The notes under the pieces are model-generated. The model was not told the DNA's origin, made no database searches, and was given only the letters and a program-made list of their open reading frames with translations. The position numbers were made by a program, and so were the translations under genes. Shown piece after piece: positions 1 through 5,926 of a stretch of DNA of 11,658 nucleotides. How positions within the stretch are numbered: position 1 is the first letter of the stretch; the number at the start of each line of letters is the position of its first letter. The stretch comes from Deltaproteobacteria bacterium (GTDB lineage: Bacteria; Desulfobacterota; Desulfobaccia; Desulfobaccales; 0-14-0-80-60-11), in contig JAMCQY010000391.1 of assembly GCA_023381945.1 (NCBI GenBank), forward strand, positions 1-11,658, in the 5' to 3' direction.

Positions 1-189
1 GAGCGCCGGGGGCACCCGGAGAATGCCGCGTTGTTTCACCGCCTGGTGGACAGCCCCCTCTTAGAGGCCGTAGCCCTGGGCGACCGGGCGAAGGTAGTGG
101 CCGTACTCCATGAGGTTCTGGGCGATGCCTTGAGCCCCCAAATCCTGGGAGAAGTCACCAGCGAGGCCTTTCAGGAGTCTTGGGGATGA
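1..189 (+). CDS. C-terminal end of an unrecognised protein (5' truncated by window edge)
   Basis: The reading frame is open from base 1 and closes with TGA at 187-189, giving the last 62 residues. The tail begins ERRGHPENAALFHRL and ends SEAFQESWG. It is rich in Leu, Val, Ala and Glu and looks helical. It has no Cys, no membrane segment and no motif I can assign to a family. Codon usage (GCC, CTG, GTG, GGC) matches the neighbouring genes, which supports real coding. The next gene starts 183 bp downstream on the same strand, so linkage in one operon is possible but not shown. I do not recognise the protein and propose no function. Confidence 0.6.
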   Translation, partial: ERRGHPENAALFHRLVDSPLLEAVALGDRAKVVAVLHEVLGDALSPQILGEVTSEAFQESWG

Positions 190-358
190 AAACGGGGGAC
201 CAGGGACCGGAAACCAGAGATTTTCTTCCTTCTCCTGTCCGCACGAGAACGGGCATGAAAGAATGCCGACAACCGGTGGAATGAGGGAAATGACCGGAGT
301 TCAAAGCCCGAAGACAGGTGTTTTGCTCCAGTCTGCCATCCTCCGTCGCCCGACCGCA

Positions 359-366
359 AGGGAGGT
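359..366 (+). promoter_or_regulatory. Shine-Dalgarno site that fixes a TTG start
   Basis: AGGGAGGT lies 6 nt before the TTG at 373. This strong match to the anti-SD sequence supports the TTG as the start of the downstream membrane protein, although no ATG is available there. Confidence 0.7.
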
Positions 367-372
367 AGCCAG

Positions 373-2649
373 TTGCTGATTATCTTTGCCCTGGCCATGT
401 TTGTCAGCGCTTACCTGCTGTTCCTCATTCAACCCATGTTCTCTAAGATGGTTCTGCCATTGCTGGGGGGGACTCCGGCGGTTTGGAACACCTGCATGGT
501 TTTCTATCAGGCAGCCCTGCTGGCGGGTTATCTGTATGCCCACGCCGCCACCAAGTGGTTGGGAGTGCGACGGCAGGCGGCATTTCATTTGGCTTTGTTG
601 CTGCTAATCATCTTGACCCTGCCCATCGGCATTTCCCAGGGCTGGACCCCGCCCCTGACTGCTAATCCCATCCCCTGGCTGCTGTTCTTGCTCCTGGTCT
701 CGGTGGGCCTCCCTTTTTTCGTGATCTCTGCCACCGCACCTCTACTGCAGAAATGGTTCAGCCACACCGGCCATCCTGCCGCCCACGATCCCTATTTTCT
801 TTATGGCGCTTCTAATCTGGGAAGCATGCTGGCCTTGGTGGCTTATCCCACCCTGGTGGAGCCTTACCTGCGTCTGAAACACCAGGCCTGGGCCTGGGCC
901 GGGGGCTATGTAACCCTTTTGGCCCTGATATCTTTGTGCGCCGTGATGTTGTGGCGAACCACCGCTGCTGATACCTCCGGTGGAGGAACCGAGCCCGAGT
1001 CGATATCAGTGACCGAACCACTGTATTGGGGCCGCCGCCTGTGGTGGATTCTCCTGGCTTTTGTCCCATCCAGTCTGCTTTTGGGGGTGACTACCTATAT
1101 AACCACCGACATAGCCGCGGTGCCCCTGCTCTGGGTGATCCCCCTGGCTATTTACCTGCTCACCTTTGTTCTGGTCTTTGCCCGCAAGCCTCTAATCCCC
1201 CACCAGATTATGGTGCTCATCGAGCCTTTTTTGGTGATTCCCGTCGTCATCCTGTTTTTTGTGGGCCTCGAAGTCGGCTTGTGGCAAGTCTTCTTCCTCC
1301 ACCTGCTGGCTTTTTTCTGCATCGCCATGGTCTGCCACGGTGAATTGATGAAAGACAGACCCGGGGCGGCGCACCTTACCGAATTTTACCTTTGGATGTC
1401 CCTTGGCGGAGTCCTGGGGGGCATTTTCAATGCTCTGGTGGCGCCGGTACTATTTAATTCAGTGATCGAATATCCTCTGATCCTTGTATTGGCCTGCCTG
1501 TTGCGGCCGAACCTGTCATCTCCGGCCGCGGGTTGGTATCGTCAGGAATGGCATCGCCGTTGGCTGGATGTGGCCCTGCCCCTAGGGTTAGCGTCGCTCC
1601 TGATCGGAGTCTCCTGGGCGATTCTCCAACCGCCGACGCGGTTGGCATTGGTGATCATAGGGTGCACGGCGGGGGTCATATGCTACAGCTTTAGGAAGAG
1701 ACCCAGGCGCTTTGCCCTGGGTTTGGCAATGGTCCTGCTGGCCGGCTTATGGTTTACTCCCGATCACGAGCAGGTGATTTTTAAGGCGCGTAATTTTTTC
1801 GGGGTCATCCGGGTTAAAGAGGCGGAAAAATCTGACCGCCGTTATCACATCCTGGTCCACGGCAACACCGTGCATGGGGGGCAAAACCTGAAGCCAAGCC
1901 AGCGTCTGGAACCCCTCTTTTATTTTCACCGTGCCGGACCCTTAGGACAAATCTTTGCAGCGTATGCCAGCGCCAATCCCTGGCGGGAAGTGGGTATTAT
2001 CGGGTTGGGTACCGGGTCCATTGCTTCCTATGCCAAGCCGGGGCAGCATTTTACTTTTTATGAGATCGACCCGATGATGGAGCAGGTGGCCCGGGAACGG
2101 CGTTATTTTACTTATTTGGAATATTGCCCGGCAAAAGTTAAGGTGGTTCTGGGTGATGCCCGTCTGTCATTGCAGGCGGCCCCTCCAGCCCAATACAATC
2201 TGTTTATCCTCGACGCCTTCAGTTCTGATGCCATCCCTCTGCATCTTGTCACCCGGGAAGCCCTCGGCCTCTACCTGTCCAAACTAGAGAACGAGGGGGT
2301 GCTGGCCTTTCATATCAGCAATCGTTATCTGGACCTGAAGCCGGTGTTGGCCAACCTGGCTCAGGATGCCGGGCTGGCCTGCCTGGTGCAGGATGATTTA
2401 GACGTAACTGAGTTAGAGCGTGAGAATCTCAAAGTGGGCTCGGTCTGGGTAGTCATGGCCCGGCAGCCGCAAATTTTGGCGCCCTTGGCCGCCGATCACC
2501 GCTGGCAGCCGCTGCCGGGAAACGGCGCCCGCATGTGGACCGATGATTTTTCCAATATTCTAACCGTTTTCAACTGGCAGCCCATCGATTTCCAGCAAAA
2601 CCTCAAGTCCATGTCGGGGATTAGAATCTCGGGAGCGGGTGGTCACTGA
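373..2649 (+). CDS. Fused integral-membrane / spermidine-synthase-like protein
   Basis: This 758-residue protein has two parts. Residues 1 to about 465 hold roughly a dozen or more hydrophobic segments and begin like the membrane half of proteins annotated as 'fused MFS/spermidine synthase'. Residues from about 470 onward form a soluble Rossmann-type aminopropyltransferase-like domain. That domain shows a glycine-rich loop GLGTGS (544-549), an acidic nucleotide-ribose residue in YEIDP (E564), GDA (D595) and the LDAFSSDAIP segment, where D614 sits at the position of the catalytic Asp of spermidine synthases. True SpeE transfers an aminopropyl group from decarboxylated S-adenosylmethionine to putrescine. 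The fused membrane family has no well-established substrate, so polyamine synthesis should not be assumed. The TTG start is supported by a strong SD 6 nt upstream and by a family-like N-terminus. A promoter just after its stop suggests that the downstream genes are transcribed separately. Confidence 0.9.
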   Translation: MLIIFALAMFVSAYLLFLIQPMFSKMVLPLLGGTPAVWNTCMVFYQAALLAGYLYAHAATKWLGVRRQAAFHLALLLLIILTLPIGISQGWTPPLTANPIPWLLFLLLVSVGLPFFVISATAPLLQKWFSHTGHPAAHDPYFLYGASNLGSMLALVAYPTLVEPYLRLKHQAWAWAGGYVTLLALISLCAVMLWRTTAADTSGGGTEPESISVTEPLYWGRRLWWILLAFVPSSLLLGVTTYITTDIAAVPLLWVIPLAIYLLTFVLVFARKPLIPHQIMVLIEPFLVIPVVILFFVGLEVGLWQVFFLHLLAFFCIAMVCHGELMKDRPGAAHLTEFYLWMSLGGVLGGIFNALVAPVLFNSVIEYPLILVLACLLRPNLSSPAAGWYRQEWHRRWLDVALPLGLASLLIGVSWAILQPPTRLALVIIGCTAGVICYSFRKRPRRFALGLAMVLLAGLWFTPDHEQVIFKARNFFGVIRVKEAEKSDRRYHILVHGNTVHGGQNLKPSQRLEPLFYFHRAGPLGQIFAAYASANPWREVGIIGLGTGSIASYAKPGQHFTFYEIDPMMEQVARERRYFTYLEYCPAKVKVVLGDARLSLQAAPPAQYNLFILDAFSSDAIPLHLVTREALGLYLSKLENEGVLAFHISNRYLDLKPVLANLAQDAGLACLVQDDLDVTELERENLKVGSVWVVMARQPQILAPLAADHRWQPLPGNGARMWTDDFSNILTVFNWQPIDFQQNLKSMSGIRISGAGGH

Positions 2650-2662
2650 TGCCGTAGCCTTG

Positions 2663-2671
2663 TGATATAAT
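2663..2671 (+). promoter_or_regulatory. Extended -10 promoter for the ccsA-hemA unit
   Basis: TGATATAAT contains a perfect TATAAT (2666-2671) with the upstream TG of an extended -10. The -35 position (about 2643-2648) is poor, as is usual for extended -10 promoters. The predicted transcript start is near 2678, about 25 nt before the ATG at 2703. Confidence 0.55.
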
Positions 2672-2702
2672 GCCTATAACCCTATAAATCTTAATAGCTC
2701 TT

Positions 2703-3536
2703 ATGACTGAATATCTGCTCTATCTTGCTTTGCTTGCCTATTTCGGCGCCACCGCTTTATGGCTGGCCTATTTCCTGGTTCAGTGGGAACCCCTAACCCG
2801 CGTGGGCGCCTGGACCATGGCTGCCGGCTTCGCTTGCCATACCCTGGCTCTCATAGGCCGCACCTGGGTTTACGGCTATCTGCCCGTAGCGGTGTTCGGC
2901 GGGGCCTTGCTGGTCTTTGATTGGGTCCTGGTGGCCGCCTTTCTGCTCTTCAATTGGCGCTTTCCCATCCGGGTCCTGGGGGCCCTGGTGGGGCCTCTGG
3001 CCGCCTTGATGATTTACGGCGTCATTGTATTACCCGAAGGTCAGCCTGGGGCCATTTCGCCCTTATTGCAAGGCTTCTGGCTGACGGCCCATATCCTCCT
3101 GGCCCTGGGAGGCTTTGCTGCCCTTACCCTGAACTGCCTGGGCGGCATCTTTTACCTGATCCAGGAGCGCCAGCTCAAGGCCAAGCGCTTCGGCTTTTTT
3201 TACCGGCGGCTGCCGTCCTTAAAACAATTGGACACCCTGAATTACTGGTGCCTCACCATCGGTTTTCCGCTGCTCACCCTTGGGATAATCACCGGTTCCC
3301 TGTATGCTCAACATGCCTTGGGACGCATCTGGTCTTGGGATCCCAAGGAAATCCTGACCCTGTTCGCCTGGCTGATCTACGCAGTGCTGCTGCATGAGCG
3401 GCTCGCGGTGGGCTGGCGGGGGCGCCGCGCCGCCTGGCTGGCCATCCTGGGCTTTATGGTGCTGTTCATTACCTTTGTGGGCGCTAACCTGTGGATGTCG
3501 GGTTACCACAATTTCTCTAAGTTCGTTCAACCATGA
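2703..3536 (+). CDS. ccsA: Cytochrome c biogenesis protein, CcsA/ResC type (WWD domain)
   Basis: This 277-residue polytopic membrane protein has about eight hydrophobic segments. It carries the tryptophan-rich haem-handling motif of system II cytochrome c assembly, seen here as GRIWSWDPKE (207-216). Candidate haem-ligand histidines are H46, H130, H204 and H231. In the known pathway the CcsA/ResC protein works with CcsB/ResB to carry haem across the membrane and attach it to apocytochrome c. Databases often name this same subfamily CcsB, so the label is ambiguous. HemX, a related membrane protein that modulates HemA in Bacillus, is the main alternative, since this gene overlaps hemA by 4 bp (ATGA at 3533-3536). 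The WWD-type motif favours the cytochrome role. No clear Shine-Dalgarno precedes the ATG, and no ResB partner gene lies in the window. Confidence 0.88.
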   Translation: MTEYLLYLALLAYFGATALWLAYFLVQWEPLTRVGAWTMAAGFACHTLALIGRTWVYGYLPVAVFGGALLVFDWVLVAAFLLFNWRFPIRVLGALVGPLAALMIYGVIVLPEGQPGAISPLLQGFWLTAHILLALGGFAALTLNCLGGIFYLIQERQLKAKRFGFFYRRLPSLKQLDTLNYWCLTIGFPLLTLGIITGSLYAQHALGRIWSWDPKEILTLFAWLIYAVLLHERLAVGWRGRRAAWLAILGFMVLFITFVGANLWMSGYHNFSKFVQP

Positions 3537-4834
3537 ATCTCCTGCTAGTCGGCGTCAACCATAAGACCGCCTCCGTAGAATTACGGGAAAAACTGGCCGC
3601 CCTCATCCCGGACCTGCGCCAGGCCTACCAGAGCCTTAAGGACTTCCCGGAGCTGGCGGAGATCATTCTCTACAGCACCTGCAACCGGGTGGAGCTGCTT
3701 TGCGTGGCGAAGGATTCGGAGCCGGCCGAGGCGCGTCTGCGCACCTTCCTCTCCGGGGTCCCGGAGATCTCGCCCGAAACCCTGGCGGCCTCCTTTTACG
3801 TGCATCATGGGACCGAGGCAGTGCACCATGTCTTCCGGGTGGCGGCCAGCCTGGACTCCATGGTGTTGGGTGAGCCCCAGATTCTGGGGCAGATCAAAGA
3901 GGCTTACCGTCAGGCTACCCAGCAGCAGGCCACCGGCCCCATCCTGAACCGGCTGCTGCACAAGACCTTTTCGGTGGCCAAACGGGTGCGCACCGAGACG
4001 GGAATCGGCGACCACGCCGTCAGCGTCAGCTACGCCGCCGTCAGCCTGGCCCGGAAGATCTTCGGCGAACTGGCCGGCATGATGGTGCTGCTGGTGGGCG
4101 CCGGCGAGATGGCCGAACTGGCCCTGGAACATCTCCAGGCCCAGAAGGTGGGCGGCATGATCGTGGCCAACCGCACCCTGGAACGGGGCCTGCGCCTGGC
4201 CGAACGCTTCCGGGGCGAGGCCGTTTCCCTGGAGGAATTGGAGACCCAACTGCTGCGGGCCGATATCATCATCAGCTCCACCGGCTCCCAAGGGTATCTC
4301 CTCAAGCGGGACCAGGTGCGGGCCGCCATGCGCCGCCGCAAGCAGCGTCCCTTGTTCCTCATCGACATCGCCGTGCCCCGGGACCTGGACCCGGCCATCA
4401 ACGAACTGGACAACGTCTATCTCTACAATATCGACGACCTGCAGGAAGTGGTGGAGCAGGGCTGGCAGCGCCGCCAGCAGGAGGCGGCCCGAGCCGAGCG
4501 CCTGGTGACCGCCGAAACCCTGAAATTTCAGGAATGGCTGCAGACCCTGGAGGTCTATCCCACCATTATCGCCCTCAAGGAGAAGGCCGCGGCCATCTGC
4601 GACGCGGAGCTCAACAAGACCTTAAGCCATCTGGGTCCGATCAACGGGGAGCAGCGCCAGCATCTTTCGGTGCTGCTGGGCTCCGTCACTCAAAAGCTGC
4701 TCCACGATCCCATCGTTTTCCTCAAGCGCGGCCACAGCATGAAAAAGAGCCCCCACCAGGAACTGAACCTGGTGCGGCGGCTGTTCAACCTGGACCTGGA
4801 GCGGGAGACGGAAGAAGACGACGGTGATCAATGA
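3533..4834 (+). CDS. hemA: Glutamyl-tRNA reductase
   Basis: This 433-residue enzyme is of normal family length. It reduces glutamate on glutamyl-tRNA(Glu) to glutamate-1-semialdehyde with NADPH, the first committed step of C5-pathway haem synthesis in the cytoplasm. The catalytic-domain signature STCNRVE (48-54) places the nucleophile at C50. The conserved block LDSMVLGEPQILGQ (107-120) and H99 follow. The NADPH-binding domain has VGAGEM (188-193), and a helical dimerisation region fills about 320-420. The start codon lies inside the ccsA stop (ATGA) and has no clear SD of its own, so translation is probably coupled to ccsA. hemA is often followed by hemC, but here it is followed by a non-haem gene. 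The stop codon falls within a TGATCAA tandem repeat. Confidence 0.96.
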   Translation: MNLLLVGVNHKTASVELREKLAALIPDLRQAYQSLKDFPELAEIILYSTCNRVELLCVAKDSEPAEARLRTFLSGVPEISPETLAASFYVHHGTEAVHHVFRVAASLDSMVLGEPQILGQIKEAYRQATQQQATGPILNRLLHKTFSVAKRVRTETGIGDHAVSVSYAAVSLARKIFGELAGMMVLLVGAGEMAELALEHLQAQKVGGMIVANRTLERGLRLAERFRGEAVSLEELETQLLRADIIISSTGSQGYLLKRDQVRAAMRRRKQRPLFLIDIAVPRDLDPAINELDNVYLYNIDDLQEVVEQGWQRRQQEAARAERLVTAETLKFQEWLQTLEVYPTIIALKEKAAAICDAELNKTLSHLGPINGEQRQHLSVLLGSVTQKLLHDPIVFLKRGHSMKKSPHQELNLVRRLFNLDLERETEEDDGDQ

Positions 4835-4845
4835 TCAATGATCAG
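4825..4845 (+). repeat. Three tandem TGATCAA/G heptamers across the hemA stop codon
   Basis: TGATCAA occurs at 4825-4831 and 4832-4838, and TGATCAG at 4839-4845. The hemA TGA (4832-4834) is the start of the second copy, so the last two codons and the stop of hemA are built from the repeat. Confidence 0.8.
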
Positions 4846-4908
4846 TGAAAATCTATCAAGGGTGACGATGACTAAACAAATATTTTATTTCGGATTCACT
4901 GATTACTG
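4836..4908. repeat. Imperfect inverted repeat after hemA
   Basis: The left arm at 4836-4849 and the right arm at 4895-4908 pair at 12 of 14 positions, with a perfect 9-bp core (ATCAGTGAA at 4841-4849, TTCACTGAT at 4895-4903). The spacing of 45 bp and the AT-rich arms make a classical terminator unlikely, and no T run follows. The element overlaps the TGATCA tandem repeats. Confidence 0.6.
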
Positions 4909-4929
4909 AAAACCGATGAACCGCCTATC

Positions 4930-4958
4930 TTGACCGGCTCCGTTTATCTGGTTATTTT
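4930..4958 (+). promoter_or_regulatory. Candidate sigma-70 promoter for the zinc-ribbon-like gene
   Basis: TTGACC (4930-4935) is followed after 17 bp by TATTTT (4953-4958), in an AT-rich stretch ahead of the gene at 5013. The -10 matches only 4 of 6 consensus bases, so this is tentative. Confidence 0.4.
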
Positions 4959-5012
4959 TATAGAAAACCGTTAAATTTTTAAATATTTCCCGTCCTTCCG
5001 ACGAGGCCAGAC

Positions 5013-5402
5013 ATGACCAAAGTCATCGATATAGAAGACCGCATCAAGCTCGAACAGAAAAAAAAGGCGCGGGTAGACAAGGCCAAGAAGACTGAAGCGG
5101 TGCGCAAAGTGGTGCAGTGCACCCGCTGCATGGCCCGCTGCGCCCGCTGCGGCATCCAGTTCGACACCACCGAGATGTACAAACGCTATTCCGGGCCTTA
5201 TCGGCTGTGCGCCTTTTGCCAGGAAGAGTATGAGGACTTTCTGCGGATCACCGAGACGGGCCAGGAGAGCCCTTACTACTGGCACAACCGCGAGTGGGTG
5301 GCCCTGTGGCAGACCTGGGTCGATTACCAGAAGGCCATGAAGGTTTACGGCGAATCTCCGGAATTTATTGACCTGGTGCGGGAAGTGGAAATGGATAAGT
5401 AA
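5013..5402 (+). CDS. Small zinc-ribbon-like protein of unknown function
   Basis: This 129-residue protein begins with a charged, Lys-rich helix-like stretch (about 7-33). It then shows cysteine pairs C36-x2-C39, C43-x2-C46 and C66-x2-C69. The last two pairs, 19 residues apart, have the spacing of a zinc ribbon. The C-terminal half (about 70-129) is acidic and aromatic, with YYWHNREWVALWQTW. No signal peptide or membrane segment is seen, so it is probably cytoplasmic. ACGAGG (5001-5006) gives an SD 6 nt before the ATG. The gene follows hemA in the same direction after 178 bp and probably has its own promoter. I do not recognise a named family. Zinc binding is inferred from the Cys spacing only, and nucleic-acid binding is one possibility among several. 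Confidence 0.8.
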   Translation: MTKVIDIEDRIKLEQKKKARVDKAKKTEAVRKVVQCTRCMARCARCGIQFDTTEMYKRYSGPYRLCAFCQEEYEDFLRITETGQESPYYWHNREWVALWQTWVDYQKAMKVYGESPEFIDLVREVEMDK

Positions 5403-5604
5403 CGGCAGGGGTTAGGGGCCAGGGATTAGGGGTTAGTAAAATATTCGCTTTCCCGGTGGCACTGGCTTCTGTCTGTATATGGCAGTGATAGAAAAAAAGG
5501 GACGGATTTTTAAACCGCCCCTAACGTAGTAAAATAACCGTTAGTGACAACAAGGTCAGATATAAGGAGTTTTTTCTAATCCCTGACCCCTAACCCCTGC
5601 CGTT
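5401..5604. repeat. 204-bp element bounded by 29-bp inverted repeats between convergent genes
   Basis: Bases 5401-5429 are the reverse complement of 5576-5604 with one mismatch (C at 5419), giving 28 of 29 matches. The left arm starts on the last two bases of the TAA stop of the gene ending at 5402. The right arm ends on the first base of the TGA stop (5604-5606) of the minus-strand gene. The 146-bp interior has no credible ORF. It carries an AGTAAAATA direct repeat (5435-5443, 5528-5536) and a small imperfect palindrome (5499-5521). The element could be a miniature inverted-repeat element, a decayed repeat pair, or a two-way 3'-end structure. No transposase and no target duplication are evident. 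Confidence 0.8.
5408..5432 (+). other. G-quadruplex-capable TTAGGGG-like tract
   Basis: Four G runs (5408-5411, 5415-5418, 5422-5424, 5429-5432) are separated by loops of 3, 3 and 4 nt, which meets the usual G3+ N1-7 quadruplex pattern. The opposite inverted-repeat arm has only three full runs, so only the left arm qualifies. Confidence 0.6.
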
Positions 5605-5849
5605 CAATCAATTCCCTGGCCTAGGCGGTAGGCGTGCTGTAGGATTTCCATGGCCAGATCGAAGGCGTTGCGGTGGTCCAGGACCATCTCGGAATGGCAG
5701 TCTCTGGTCTCGCCGCTGCAAGTGTAAAAGACTATTTTTATTTTGCCTTCAGGGCGTTGCACCACGGCCACCTCGCCTTCCGGCTCCAGGGTCTTATAGG
5801 TGCGATGTGCCTCATGTTCCGGATCTGCTGTTTGGACAGGATGAACCAT
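5604..5849 (-). CDS. Small protein of unknown function (81 aa)
   Basis: The gene encodes 81 residues starting MVHPVQTADPEHEAH and ending HAYRLGQGID. It is preceded by an excellent Shine-Dalgarno, AGGAGGAG on the minus strand (5853-5860), close to the ATG. The protein is acidic overall. It has a predicted beta-like middle (VAVVQRPEGKIKIVFYTC), two cysteines (in FYTC and RDCH) and a helical C-terminus. There is no signal peptide and no membrane segment. It is divergent from mnmG (77 bp between starts) and convergent with the zinc-ribbon-like gene across the inverted-repeat element. I do not recognise a family. The strong SD and plausible codon use argue that it is real, and that the competing plus-strand frame at 5673-5873 is not. 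Confidence 0.7.
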   Translation of the reverse strand: MVHPVQTADPEHEAHRTYKTLEPEGEVAVVQRPEGKIKIVFYTCSGETRDCHSEMVLDHRNAFDLAMEILQHAYRLGQGID

Positions 5850-5881
5850 AATCTCCTCCTCAACCAGAAGTGAATGACGGT

Positions 5882-5910
5882 TTAGTAATCATCTCGCGGC
5901 TGTAATTCAA
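5882..5910 (-). promoter_or_regulatory. Weak candidate promoter for the 81-aa gene
   Basis: On the minus strand, TTGAAT (5905-5910) and TACTAA (5882-5887) are separated by 17 bp and lie upstream of the strong SD. Each hexamer matches consensus only partly. No convincing mnmG promoter was found in the same 77-bp divergent region. Confidence 0.3.
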
Positions 5911-5926
5911 GGTCGAAAACTCCACC

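Noticed and set aside
252..267. GGCAT-ATGCC hairpin in the first intergenic region
   Set aside because: It is only five base pairs with no T tract; such stems are expected by chance.
3581..4291. 236-codon minus-strand open frame inside hemA
   Set aside because: It lies fully antisense to an unmistakable hemA, has Gln/Gly/His-rich composition typical of the reverse of GC-rich coding DNA, and shows no family signature.
4868..4909. 13-codon frame MTKQIFYFGFTDY after hemA
   Set aside because: It is too short, has no strong SD, and lies inside the inverted-repeat region.
5673..5873. Plus-strand 66-codon frame opposite the 81-aa gene
   Set aside because: It lacks an SD, and the opposite strand has an excellent SD and a balanced protein composition.
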